A stretch of 64,000 bases of DNA from Haloprofundus halobius (lineage in GTDB: Archaea; Halobacteriota; Halobacteria; Halobacteriales; Haloferacaceae), in the NCBI RefSeq assembly GCF_020097835.1, contig NZ_CP083666.1, positions 248,001 through 312,000 on the forward strand, given 5' to 3'. The first letter of the stretch is position 1, and each line of letters starts with the position of its first letter. The notes beneath the pieces were generated by a model, which did no database searches, was not told the origin of the DNA, and worked only from the letters and a program-made list of their open reading frames with translations. Shown here in pieces: positions 53,647 to 61,993 of this stretch. The translations under genes and the position numbers were made by a program.

Positions 53647-54402
53647 CTACTCGACGTTTCGGAGTGCAGCGAGCGTCTCGTCGGGGACGTCGCCGCGGGA
53701 GAAGAGCGTCACTTTGTCACCCGCTCGCAGAACGGTGTCTCCGCGGGGCGTCACGACGCTCTCGCCGCGGTCGACCGAGATGACGAGCGTGTCCTCACCG
53801 AGCAATCCCCGGTCGCCCGCCTCCGACAGCGTCAGCCCGTCGATGGGTGCGCCCTCGCCGATGGTCGCTTCGACGATCTCGGAACCACCGGTGAGACTGA
53901 CGAAGTCCGAGAAGGTTCCTCGACGTTCGTCCTCCCTCTCCGGGGCGTACGGCGCGTACGGGAGGTACGAATCCGCCTGCACGAGGTCCTCGTCTTCTAT
54001 TTCGATGCCGAGACTGGAGAGCGCCCGCGCGACGCGCCGCAGGTCGGCGATATCCTCGCCGACCGCGAGAACGTGGAGGTTCCGCCGGCCGGTCATCAAC
54101 TCTCTGACGTGGACGACGCCCGGCACCGTCCGAACCTTCGCGGCGACGGACTCCCGTTCGGCGACGGGCGCGTTGCAGAGATAGAGATTCGTCAGTCGCC
54201 CGTCTGCCCGCTCGAAGTCGACGTGCGCGTGGTAGCCTCTGATGACGCCGGCGTCCTCCAGTCGACCGATGCGGTTGCGAACCGTCCCGGCGGAGACGCC
54301 CAACCCCTCGGCGATGGACGGCGCGGAGGTGTTGCGCGCGTCCGCCATCAGCGCGTGGATGACTCGGCGGTCGACCTCGTCGAGTTGGTACTCCTCGCTC
54401 AT
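53647..54402 (-). CDS. Lrp/AsnC regulator with C-terminal RCK_C domain (Trh-type)
   Basis: A 251-residue fusion. The N-terminal HTH is DRRVIHALMADARNTSAPSI...GTVRNRIGRLED; an Lrp ligand domain (about 60-145) follows; the C-terminal 80 residues are a RCK_C/TrkA-C domain (IVEATIGEGAPIDGLTLSEA, then TPRGDTVLRAGDKVTLFSRG). In haloarchaea such fusions are called transporter-associated HTH proteins and typically sit near transporters, here the APC-Usp permease. It lies 2 nt after deoC. Confidence 0.88.
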   Translation of the reverse strand: MSEEYQLDEVDRRVIHALMADARNTSAPSIAEGLGVSAGTVRNRIGRLEDAGVIRGYHAHVDFERADGRLTNLYLCNAPVAERESVAAKVRTVPGVVHVRELMTGRRNLHVLAVGEDIADLRRVARALSSLGIEIEDEDLVQADSYLPYAPYAPEREDERRGTFSDFVSLTGGSEIVEATIGEGAPIDGLTLSEAGDRGLLGEDTLVISVDRGESVVTPRGDTVLRAGDKVTLFSRGDVPDETLAALRNVE

Positions 54403-54404
54403 CG

Positions 54405-55040
54405 TCACTCCGGCGCGCCGTGGACGATTTCGACGCCGCTCGACGCGCCGATTCGCTCCGCGCCCGCCTCGAACATCGTCACCGCCTCCTCGTAACTGCC
54501 GACGCCGCCGCTGGCTTTGACGGGGAGGTACTCGGCCATCAGTTGGACGTCTTCGACCGTCGCGCCGCCATCGACGAAGCCGGTCGAGGTCTTCACGAAC
54601 GCGGCGTCGGCCTCCCTCGCCGCCTCGCAGGCGCGGTGTTTCTCCTCGTCGGTCAGAAGCGCCGTCTCGAGGATGACCTTCACCGGAATCGGGACTGCGG
54701 CGACGACTTCGGCGATATCGGCTTCGACGGCCTCGTCCTCGCCCGCCTTCAGGCGGCCGACGTTGATGACCATGTCCAGTTCGTCCGCGCCGCGGTCCCA
54801 CGCGTCGACGGCCTCGGCGCGTTTGGCCTCTGTCGAGTGTTGACCGTGCGGGAACCCGACGACCGTCGCGAGCGTCACGTCCGGCGCGTACTCGGCCGCT
54901 TCGGCGACGTAACACGGCGGGATGCAGACGTTCATGCCGTACTCGGCGGCCTCGTCGAGAACGCGCTCGACGTCGTCGAGCGTCGTCTCCGGGCCGAGAA
55001 CGGTGTGGTCGATGCGGGCGGCGAGTTCGCTGCGCTCCAT
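54405..55040 (-). CDS. deoC: Deoxyribose-phosphate aldolase
   Basis: A 211-residue DeoC. The Schiff-base Lys is K150 in [10 protein letters not shown], with K175 in LPVKASGGV; the substrate Asp is D89 in [11 protein letters not shown]. It splits deoxyribose 5-phosphate into glyceraldehyde 3-phosphate and acetaldehyde in nucleoside breakdown. It is the first gene of a leftward pair with the Lrp-RCK_C regulator. Confidence 0.95.
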   Translation of the reverse strand: MERSELAARIDHTVLGPETTLDDVERVLDEAAEYGMNVCIPPCYVAEAAEYAPDVTLATVVGFPHGQHSTEAKRAEAVDAWDRGADELDMVINVGRLKAGEDEAVEADIAEVVAAVPIPVKVILETALLTDEEKHRACEAAREADAAFVKTSTGFVDGGATVEDVQLMAEYLPVKASGGVGSYEEAVTMFEAGAERIGASSGVEIVHGAPE

Positions 55041-55137
55041 GGCAGCCCCACGGTGCGGGGTGTTAAAATCCCGCCGGAGGCCGCCGCGTCGTCTCCGTTC
55101 GGTAAGGCTTTCACCGCGGCCCGACACTCCTCGCCTC

Positions 55138-55944
55138 ATGCAGGTGTTGCCCGAGGGGTTCGCGCTGCCGCCGCTGCCGTACCTCCTCGCGCTCGTCGTC
55201 GGGCTCTCTGCCGTCAGTTACGTGCTGTACCGCCGCGGACCCGAACTCACCGACCGCCACGTGCTCGCGCTCGCGCCGTGGATGGTCACCGGGTCTGCGC
55301 TCCACGTCGCCTACGCGCTCGGAGTACTTCCTCCGGTACTCGAACCGCTGATGGGGACGCCGTCGGTGTACCTCTCCGTCGCCGTCGTCGCCGGCGGCGT
55401 CTGGGTCGTCGCCGACTCGGTGAACTGGCCAGTTCCGTCGGCGCTCGCGGCCACGGGCGTCGTCGCGGCGATTCCCGCCGTCGGTCTTCCGGTGGCGTCG
55501 GCGCTCTCGTCGGGGTCGTTCCGCCCGTTCTGGTCGACCGTCGCGTTCGTCGTCTCCGTCGTTCTCGGCGCGGCGGCGTGGGCCGCGCTGAGAGCCGTGC
55601 GTCCGGAGACGGCCGTCACCCGGTGGGCCGGTGCGCTCGCGGTGTTCGGCCACACCCTCGACGGCGTCTCGACGGCCGTCGGTCTCGACGTGCTCCCGTT
55701 CGGCGAACGGACGCCGCTGTCCCGACTCATCTTCGAGTTCGCCGCCGAACTGCCGACGGCCGACCTTATCGGGTCGGGGTGGCTGTTCGTCGCGGTGAAA
55801 CTGCTTCTCGCCGGCGTCGTCGTCACGCTCATGGCCGAGTACGTCCACGAGGAACCGAGTGAAGGCTTTCTGCTGCTGGCGCTCGTCGCGGCCGTCGGGT
55901 TAGGGCCGGGCGTCCACAACCTCATCCTCTTCGCCGTCGCCTGA
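55138..55944 (+). CDS. DUF63 family membrane protein
   Basis: A 268-residue archaeal membrane protein with about seven helices. The family motif is [15 protein letters not shown], near residue 175, and [21 protein letters not shown] follows. DUF63 proteins occur in most Euryarchaeota without known function. It is divergent from deoC, 97 nt between starts. Confidence 0.85.
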   Translation: MQVLPEGFALPPLPYLLALVVGLSAVSYVLYRRGPELTDRHVLALAPWMVTGSALHVAYALGVLPPVLEPLMGTPSVYLSVAVVAGGVWVVADSVNWPVPSALAATGVVAAIPAVGLPVASALSSGSFRPFWSTVAFVVSVVLGAAAWAALRAVRPETAVTRWAGALAVFGHTLDGVSTAVGLDVLPFGERTPLSRLIFEFAAELPTADLIGSGWLFVAVKLLLAGVVVTLMAEYVHEEPSEGFLLLALVAAVGLGPGVHNLILFAVA

Positions 55945-56030
55945 CTCGTTTCTCCCGCTTCGCTGTCGCCCGACTCGCTGCGACCACCGCGTCGGGTGGC
56001 TTTTTCTCGCCCGCGTCCGAGGTTCGTCTC

Positions 56031-56897
56031 ATGCCCTGCGTCATCTGCGCCGGCCACGTCAACTGGGACGTGACGCTCCGCGTCGACCGCCTCCCGGAAC
56101 CGGACGGCGAAGCGGCCATCGAGGCACAGTCCGGCGCGGGCGGCGGCAGCGCCGCGAACGTCGCCAGCGGCCTCGCCGGCCTCGACATCGACGCGGACAT
56201 CTTCGGGAGCGTCGGCTTCGACGACCACGGCGCGGACGTCGAAGCCGAACTCGCCGACACGGGCGTCGACTGCGAGACGCTGGTGCGGACCGACGGCCCC
56301 ACGGCGGTGAAATATCTCGTCGTCGCCGCCGACGGGCGGGTGATGGTGCTCGGCCGCGACGGCGTCAACGAAGCGTTTTCCGCTTCCGACCTCCCGCCGA
56401 AGCGACTCGCCGGGGCGGACCACCTCCACCTGACGAGTCATGACCCGGAGACGGCCGCGACGCTCGTCGAGCGGGCGCACGCGGAGGACGTTCCGGTCAG
56501 TTTCGACCCGGGGCGTCGCGTCGGCGACAGAGGGTTCGAGGGCGCGCTCGACGGGGCCGACGTGGTGTTCCTCAACGACCGCGAGGCGGCGGCGGCGCTC
56601 GACGCCGACCTCTCGCCGGACGACCGGACGCTCGTGTTGAAACACGGGCCGCGCGGCGCGGAGGTCCGAACACCCACCGAGACGTACACACATCCGGGGT
56701 TCGCCGTCGACACCGTCGACACGACCGGCGCGGGCGACGCCTTCGCCGCCGGATTTCTCGCGAGTCGCCTCGACGGCGACGGCTACGACCGAGCGCTCGC
56801 CGTCGCCAACGCCTGCGGTGCGCTCGCAGCGTCGTCGCTCGGCGCACGAACCTCGCTCGGCTGGGACGCCGTCGACCGACTGCTCGCCGACGACTGA
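56031..56897 (+). CDS. PfkB family sugar kinase
   Basis: A 288-residue ribokinase-like kinase. The PfkB signature 1 region is SGAGGGSAANVASGLAGL and signature 2 is DTTGAGDAF at 230-238 with catalytic D236. Haloarchaeal nucleoside breakdown uses a PfkB kinase acting on ribose 1-phosphate or similar, and deoC and udp lie within 3 kb, so that role is plausible; other sugars cannot be excluded. Confidence 0.85.
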   Translation: MPCVICAGHVNWDVTLRVDRLPEPDGEAAIEAQSGAGGGSAANVASGLAGLDIDADIFGSVGFDDHGADVEAELADTGVDCETLVRTDGPTAVKYLVVAADGRVMVLGRDGVNEAFSASDLPPKRLAGADHLHLTSHDPETAATLVERAHAEDVPVSFDPGRRVGDRGFEGALDGADVVFLNDREAAAALDADLSPDDRTLVLKHGPRGAEVRTPTETYTHPGFAVDTVDTTGAGDAFAAGFLASRLDGDGYDRALAVANACGALAASSLGARTSLGWDAVDRLLADD

Positions 56898-56972
56898 ACG
56901 CTCCGCCGAAACAATCACCACCCGATACATTCTCCCGCACGTTTATGCGACTGCGCGAATTTTTCGGGGACG

Positions 56973-57485
56973 ATGTACGTCGACATCGTCCTCGACGTCG
57001 CCGCGACGCCGCGCGCCGCGTCGGCGATTCGCCTCGTACTGGGCGCGTTGGCGGGTCTCGTCGCGGCCGTCGCCATGGGCGTCCCCATGGGCCGACAGGA
57101 GGGCGGGTTCACGCCCGCCTACGTCGCCGCGTCGGTCCTGCGCCGAACGGCCCCGGACGCGGTGAGCTTTCGCGACGCCAGCGTCGTCCACCACGGGACA
57201 GGGATGCTCGCGGGCGTCCTCTACGCCGCCGTGCTGACGTTCGGCGAGAACGTCGTTCCCGCGATGGTCCCGGTCGGCGGCGTCGACCTGCTGTCGCATC
57301 TGGCGGCGGTGGCTCTCGTCGTCTCGTTCATCTACGTCTTCTTCGCGCATTTCGTCCTCCCGCGCGCCGGCGGCGGCATCTACGAGGAACAGTCGACGGC
57401 GGTGCGCGGCCAGTGGCTCCGTTCGTCGCTCGTCTTCGGTGCGGCGCTGGCCGTCGTCGCACCGGTGCTTTTCGCCTTCGCGTGA
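56973..57485 (+). CDS. Haloarchaeal membrane protein, unknown
   Basis: A 170-residue protein with four helices (about 22-42, 73-93, 102-128, 148-168) and a conserved-looking RDASVVHHGTGMLAGVLY segment. No function recognised. It is convergent with the deoxyribosyltransferase-like gene, 3 nt apart. Confidence 0.7.
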   Translation: MYVDIVLDVAATPRAASAIRLVLGALAGLVAAVAMGVPMGRQEGGFTPAYVAASVLRRTAPDAVSFRDASVVHHGTGMLAGVLYAAVLTFGENVVPAMVPVGGVDLLSHLAAVALVVSFIYVFFAHFVLPRAGGGIYEEQSTAVRGQWLRSSLVFGAALAVVAPVLFAFA

Positions 57486-57488
57486 GGC

Positions 57489-58010
57489 TCACTCCTCGGG
57501 CGGGAACGGCAAACTCCCGTCGCCCTCGCGGCGCATCACGTCGCGGGCGAACAGCCGAATCCCGTCGACGAGGTCCGCCTCGTCGTCGTACGACCGAACC
57601 GTCGCGTCCCACCGGTCGGCGACGGCGCGGATCATCGCACTTCTGACGCCCGCCTCGTGGACGAACAGCACCCGCTCGTGCGCGTGGTCGGACATGTCCT
57701 CTAGCACCGCCCCGACTTCGATACCCACGCCGAGGTTCTGCCCGTCGCCGGGGACGACGAAGACGACGGCGTTGCTGGCGCGGGCGAAGCGCAGCGACTG
57801 TGTCCCGGCGTCCATCTCGTCTAAGTCGATGTCCGCGTCGGTGGCGAGGAACGCGTTGAATCCAACTTCCCTGAGGTCGTCGCGCAGGCGTTCGAGGAAG
57901 GCGAACATCTCGCTGTCCTCGCCGCGGTGGGCCTTGTACGGCCCCATCAGGTAGACGAGAAAGCGCCGGTATTTCGTCGGCGAGAGGGTGTCGAGGAGGC
58001 GGTCGCGCAT
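57489..58010 (-). CDS. DUF7509-type protein, nucleoside deoxyribosyltransferase-like fold
   Basis: A 173-residue Rossmann-like protein. It opens RRFLVYLMGPYKAHRGE, similar to the LxGPxF motif of nucleoside 2-deoxyribosyltransferases, and has SNAVVFVVPGDGQNLGVGIEVGAVLE, where family enzymes place the catalytic Glu of GtxxEiG. I recognise the haloarchaeal DUF7509 type. The surrounding deoC, PfkB, HTH and udp genes make a nucleoside-related role plausible; a signalling TIR-like use is the alternative. Start at 58010. Confidence 0.6.
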   Translation of the reverse strand: MRDRLLDTLSPTKYRRFLVYLMGPYKAHRGEDSEMFAFLERLRDDLREVGFNAFLATDADIDLDEMDAGTQSLRFARASNAVVFVVPGDGQNLGVGIEVGAVLEDMSDHAHERVLFVHEAGVRSAMIRAVADRWDATVRSYDDEADLVDGIRLFARDVMRREGDGSLPFPPEE

Positions 58011-58118
58011 CTTTGAAGAGTGGTTCTCGGGGACGTGGTATAAAAATAGCGGCTGTTTCAGGATACGTTGACTCAAGAAGTGTTATGGTGTACGGTGTGT
58101 AAACTGCAAATAGCAACC

Positions 58119-58139
58119 TGCCAACTCAGTACGTTGGCA
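58119..58139. promoter_or_regulatory. Inverted repeat upstream of HTH regulator
   Basis: TGCCAAC and GTTGGCA are separated by 7 nt, 22-42 nt before the ATG at 58161. The size and spacing suit a dimeric winged-helix operator, possibly for the regulator itself. Confidence 0.5.
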
Positions 58140-58160
58140 TGCTGGCGGTCTAAGGTCATC

Positions 58161-58532
58161 ATGTCCAAAGCCGAACACCCCAACATCCCCGAACTCCCCG
58201 AGGACGGCGTCCTCACGCTGAGCGAGTACCTCGCGATGCAGCGCGCCATCGGCGAGGAGACGCGCTACCGCGTGCTCGCCGAACTGCTGCGTGAGGGCGA
58301 ACTGAGCGCGAGCGAGTTGGCCGAGAGCCTCGACAGCCCCTCGAACCGCCTGCACTACCATCTCGACAAACTCGTCGACGTGGGGCTGGTGGCCAACCGA
58401 AAGCGCCGCGAGCGCGGAACAGACGGCCTCTACTCGTACTACGTCGCAACGGCGCTCGGCGAGGCCATCATGACTCACGGCGTGAGCGAACTCATCGCCG
58501 AGGAGCGCGAGTTGCTGCAGCGGTACGGCTGA
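58161..58532 (+). CDS. ArsR-like winged-helix regulator
   Basis: A 123-residue protein: a winged helix spans residues 25-100 (RAIGEETRYRVLAELLREGELSASELAESLDSP, then RLHYHLDKLVDVGLV). A helix at the C-terminus may dimerise it. It lies 51 nt upstream of udp, so it may control nucleoside use. A perfect inverted repeat upstream is its likely operator. Confidence 0.82.
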   Translation: MSKAEHPNIPELPEDGVLTLSEYLAMQRAIGEETRYRVLAELLREGELSASELAESLDSPSNRLHYHLDKLVDVGLVANRKRRERGTDGLYSYYVATALGEAIMTHGVSELIAEERELLQRYG

Positions 58533-58583
58533 GTAAGCAACTGGGACCAATCAGTTTTTCCCGATTACCCGTGACCCTCGGAT

Positions 58584-59315
58584 ATGGCAAAACAGCCGCA
58601 CCTGCTCGTCGAGGAGGGAGACGTACACGACATCGCGCTCGTACCCGGCGACCCGGGGCGCGTCGACAGAATCGCAACGCAGTGCGAGAACGTCGAGGAG
58701 GTCTCGCAGAACCGCGAGTACAAGATCGTCAACGCCGAGTACGAGGGCGTTCCGCTCACTATCTGTTCGACCGGCATCGGCTGTCCCTCCGCCGCCATCG
58801 CCGTCGAGGAACTCTCGCGCGTCGGCGTCGACACGGTGATCCGCGTCGGTACCATCGGCGCGCTGCAGGAGCACGTCGAAATCGGCGACATGATCGTCGC
58901 GACGGGCGCGGCCAAGGAGGAGGGAACCTCGAAACGCTATGAGTCGGCGGTGTACCCCGCGGTGCCGGACTACGAGATTCTGACGGCGCTCGTCGACTCC
59001 GCCGAGGAAAACGGCGAAGACGTCCACGTCGGCCCCATCGTCTCCGACGACGCGTTCTACAACGAGTCCGACGAGTACGTCGAGGAGTGGAACGCGGCGA
59101 ACCTGCTCGCCATCGAGATGGAGGCGGCCACCGTCTTCTCGCTCGCCCGCCGCAAGGGAATGCGCGCCGGTGCCATCTGTACTGTCGACGGTAACCTCGT
59201 GAAAGGCACACAGAAAGGTGCCGACTCCGACGAGGAACTGCCGGAGAAGGCGAAGAACAACGTCGAGCGGGCTATCGGTCTCACGCTCGATGCAGTCGTT
59301 TCGCTGTACGCGTGA
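58584..59315 (+). CDS. udp: Uridine phosphorylase-type nucleoside phosphorylase
   Basis: A 243-residue nucleoside phosphorylase-I family member. The phosphate loop PGDPGRVDRIA is at 21-31, VIRVGTIGALQ follows, and the base/ribose-contact block is LLAIEMEAATVFSLA. It splits nucleosides with phosphate to base and ribose 1-phosphate. Uridine is the likely substrate by family, but purine phosphorylase activity is possible. It lies directly after the ArsR-like gene. Confidence 0.9.
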   Translation: MAKQPHLLVEEGDVHDIALVPGDPGRVDRIATQCENVEEVSQNREYKIVNAEYEGVPLTICSTGIGCPSAAIAVEELSRVGVDTVIRVGTIGALQEHVEIGDMIVATGAAKEEGTSKRYESAVYPAVPDYEILTALVDSAEENGEDVHVGPIVSDDAFYNESDEYVEEWNAANLLAIEMEAATVFSLARRKGMRAGAICTVDGNLVKGTQKGADSDEELPEKAKNNVERAIGLTLDAVVSLYA

Positions 59316-59429
59316 CTCCCGGTACCTGCGACCTCGAATCGCGTCCCGAAACGACGGTGGCCGACGCCTGAGGATGCTCGACCGGGGTCGACCGAACTGG
59401 GAACTGAGAACGCAGCGATCTGCCCTTCG

Positions 59430-60605
59430 TCAGGGTTCGACCGAACGGTCGTGGAGTACGCTGTCGGCGATGTCTTCCGCTCCTTCGCCGCCGAGTGCGG
59501 ATGCCGCCAACAGGTGGCCGCCGAGCGCGGCGGGGCTGATGACCGTGTCCGCGCCCGCTCGCTTCAGTTTCGGGATGTTCCGACGCTGGGCGGCGGCCGC
59601 GACGATGGTCACGTCGGGGTTCATCTGCCGGGCGGTGAGAATCGCCAGCGCGTCCTGGGCGTCGTCGTTCGTCGCGACGACGACGGCGCGCGCGTCGGCG
59701 ACGCCCGCTTTGGCAAGCGGTTCCTCGTCGCTCGGGTCGGCGGTGAGGACGGGGATGTCCCGCTCTGTGAGTTCCTGTGCGCGGGCGGGGTCGGGTGTCA
59801 CGACGAGGAACTCGGTTCTTTCCTGCAGTTCTTCGATAATCGGTTCAGTCAGGTCCCCGTAGCCGAGAACGAGAACGTGGTCTTCGAGGAGTGAGAGCTG
59901 TGTGTCTGTCATGCGTCCGAGCGCTCTGGCGAATCGAGCTTCGATGGCCGGCGTCAAAAGCGCCCCGAGGGCGACGGCGAAACTCGCCGTTCCGGTGAGA
60001 AGCACCGAGACGACGAACAGTTTCCCGGCCTGACTCGCCGGGGTCACGTCGCCGTACCCGACGGTGCTGGCGGTGACGAGCGTGAAGTAGAACGCGTCGA
60101 CGAGGGTGTCGACGCTGCCGAACTCGTCTCGGAGGGCGTACGTGCCGACCGTGCCGTACAGTTGCGCGAGGGCGATAGCCGCCAGCGCCGCCTGCTGCGT
60201 CGTCGTCAACTCGGTGGGCTTTTCGAAATGCCGGTAGTTCGCCAGCACCACGAACAGCGCCAGAAGCGAGAGGACGACGAGCGGGTACGCGAGCGGGCTC
60301 GACTGTAACAGCCCCTGTGCGGCCGAGAGCGGGAGCAGGAGAACCGCGGTGTACCACCCGATTCGGCGGCCGTTGCGGAGCGCGAACACGCTCGTCAACA
60401 GGAGAAAGCCGGTGAACGCGCCGGTGAACGCGGCCGCCTGTTGGACGAACGCCGGGACGTACGCCGCGAGCGGGCCGTCGATTCTCGGCACGTCGAGACC
60501 GAGGATGCCGAACCCGGCGACGCCGGTGATAATCGACAGCATCGCCGCCGCGAACGTGAGCGCGACGGCGAGTCGCGCCCCGAGTCGCTCCCGATTCACC
60601 TCCAT
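59430..60605 (-). CDS. Potassium channel with RCK (TrkA-N) domain
   Basis: A 391-residue protein. About six helices (residues 10-220) include the pore with TVGYGD at 181-186. A cytoplasmic RCK/TrkA-N domain follows from HVLVLGYGDLTE (245 on) to the C-terminus. It is a ligand-gated K+ channel of the MthK-like kind with extra helices before the pore. It is divergent from the two membrane RCK_C genes, with 137 nt between starts. Confidence 0.9.
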   Translation of the reverse strand: MEVNRERLGARLAVALTFAAAMLSIITGVAGFGILGLDVPRIDGPLAAYVPAFVQQAAAFTGAFTGFLLLTSVFALRNGRRIGWYTAVLLLPLSAAQGLLQSSPLAYPLVVLSLLALFVVLANYRHFEKPTELTTTQQAALAAIALAQLYGTVGTYALRDEFGSVDTLVDAFYFTLVTASTVGYGDVTPASQAGKLFVVSVLLTGTASFAVALGALLTPAIEARFARALGRMTDTQLSLLEDHVLVLGYGDLTEPIIEELQERTEFLVVTPDPARAQELTERDIPVLTADPSDEEPLAKAGVADARAVVVATNDDAQDALAILTARQMNPDVTIVAAAAQRRNIPKLKRAGADTVISPAALGGHLLAASALGGEGAEDIADSVLHDRSVEP

Positions 60606-60742
60606 ACCACCGCTTTCGTCGGCAACGACACATAAATTCGCCCGAAGTGCGCTTGAGCCCAGATGGTCTCCCATCGACGTGGTGGGTCACTACTGAGGTG
60701 CTGGTTCGGTAGAGGTTTATCCCGGCCGCTTGTGCCGACGCT

Positions 60743-61993
60743 ATGGAGCAGTCGATACCGGTCGAGGTGCTGCGTGGCCTCTATCTCGGCGTTCTCACGG
60801 GAATCATCCCCGCGCTCGTCTCCGCGGGCCTCGGCTTCGTCTTCAAGTACTTCACGGGCGTCTCCATTCCCGGGTTCGGTGTCGTCGTGCTCGCGCTCGG
60901 TATCGCGGGCGCGAACGGCGGCCTGCTGGCGCTGACCGACGATAGCCTCACCGAGGGGCAGCACGGTGTCGCGCTTACCATCGCCATCCTCGTCGTGCTG
61001 ATGCTGTCGCTGTACGCGCACGCGCAGGGGGACAAACTCGGCAGCACGCTCCCGAAGCGAATCACGTTCAAGTCGCTCCGCGAGCGGACGCTCTCGGGCG
61101 ACGTGGTCGAACTCGTCGGCGGCCGCCGCCGGGTGACGGTGACCGTCGCGGGCGAGGTCGACGACATCGAGGGGTACCCGCCGCTTTCGCCTGCGCTCCG
61201 CACGGAACTCGGAAACGACGAGTGGGAGTTCCCGGCTGACGTCCCCGTCTCGGAACTCGAAACCCGTCTCGCCGAACGGCTGCGGACCGACTTCGACCTC
61301 GCGGAGGTGACGGTGACGCTCGACGAGAACGCCCGCGCGACGCTCGCGGCCGCCCCGCCGGTGGGCGGCCTCTCCAAGCGCCTCTCGCCGGGGCAGCGCG
61401 CCGTCTCCGTCCAGACGCTCGTCCCGACGGGCGTCGCCCGGGGGGAGTCGGTGACGCTTCGGACACCCGACCGGAGCGTCGACGGGACAGTCGTCGCAGT
61501 GAGAGCCGCCGACTCGGCGTCGACAGGTCCGGCGACGACGCCGAACGCTGCGGACGACGAGGCTGAAGCGAACGCAGACGACGAGGGCGAGGTGGAACCG
61601 ACCGTCGCCCCGGCCGCCCCTGTCGCCGTGGGCGGAGAGGGCCGACTCACCGTCGCCGTCGACCGCCCGGACGCCGAGGCGCTACTCTCGGTGGACGCCC
61701 CGCAGGTGGTCGTCCGCTCGCGCGGAACGCGCCGCGAGTTCGAGTTGACGACGCTGCTGCGCCGCGCCGGACGGCGCGTCCAGCGACTGACGGTCCGCAC
61801 CGACGGCTCACTCGACGGGACGACGCTCGGCGAGGCGAGCGTCCGCGACGCCTACGACGTAGCCGTCCTCGCGGTCCGCCGCGACCGGTGGCGGTTCGCT
61901 CCTCGCGGCGACACGCAACTGGCGGCGGGCGACGAACTGTTCGTCGTCGGGACGCCCGCGGCGCTCTCGGCGTTCACGGAGGTGGCCACGTGA
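60743..61993 (+). CDS. Membrane protein with RCK_C (TrkA-C) domain, first of pair
   Basis: A 416-residue protein. Three helices lie at about 12-33, 44-63 and 73-92; then two RCK_C-like segments with an acidic/Pro-rich linker (about 258-295) between them. The final segment is a clear TrkA-C domain: VLAVRRDRWRFAPRGD, then AAGDELFVVGTPAAL. No channel pore is present. It overlaps the next gene by 4 nt (GTGA). The pair probably regulates K+ or another ion transport with the divergent channel. Confidence 0.8.
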   Translation: MEQSIPVEVLRGLYLGVLTGIIPALVSAGLGFVFKYFTGVSIPGFGVVVLALGIAGANGGLLALTDDSLTEGQHGVALTIAILVVLMLSLYAHAQGDKLGSTLPKRITFKSLRERTLSGDVVELVGGRRRVTVTVAGEVDDIEGYPPLSPALRTELGNDEWEFPADVPVSELETRLAERLRTDFDLAEVTVTLDENARATLAAAPPVGGLSKRLSPGQRAVSVQTLVPTGVARGESVTLRTPDRSVDGTVVAVRAADSASTGPATTPNAADDEAEANADDEGEVEPTVAPAAPVAVGGEGRLTVAVDRPDAEALLSVDAPQVVVRSRGTRREFELTTLLRRAGRRVQRLTVRTDGSLDGTTLGEASVRDAYDVAVLAVRRDRWRFAPRGDTQLAAGDELFVVGTPAALSAFTEVAT

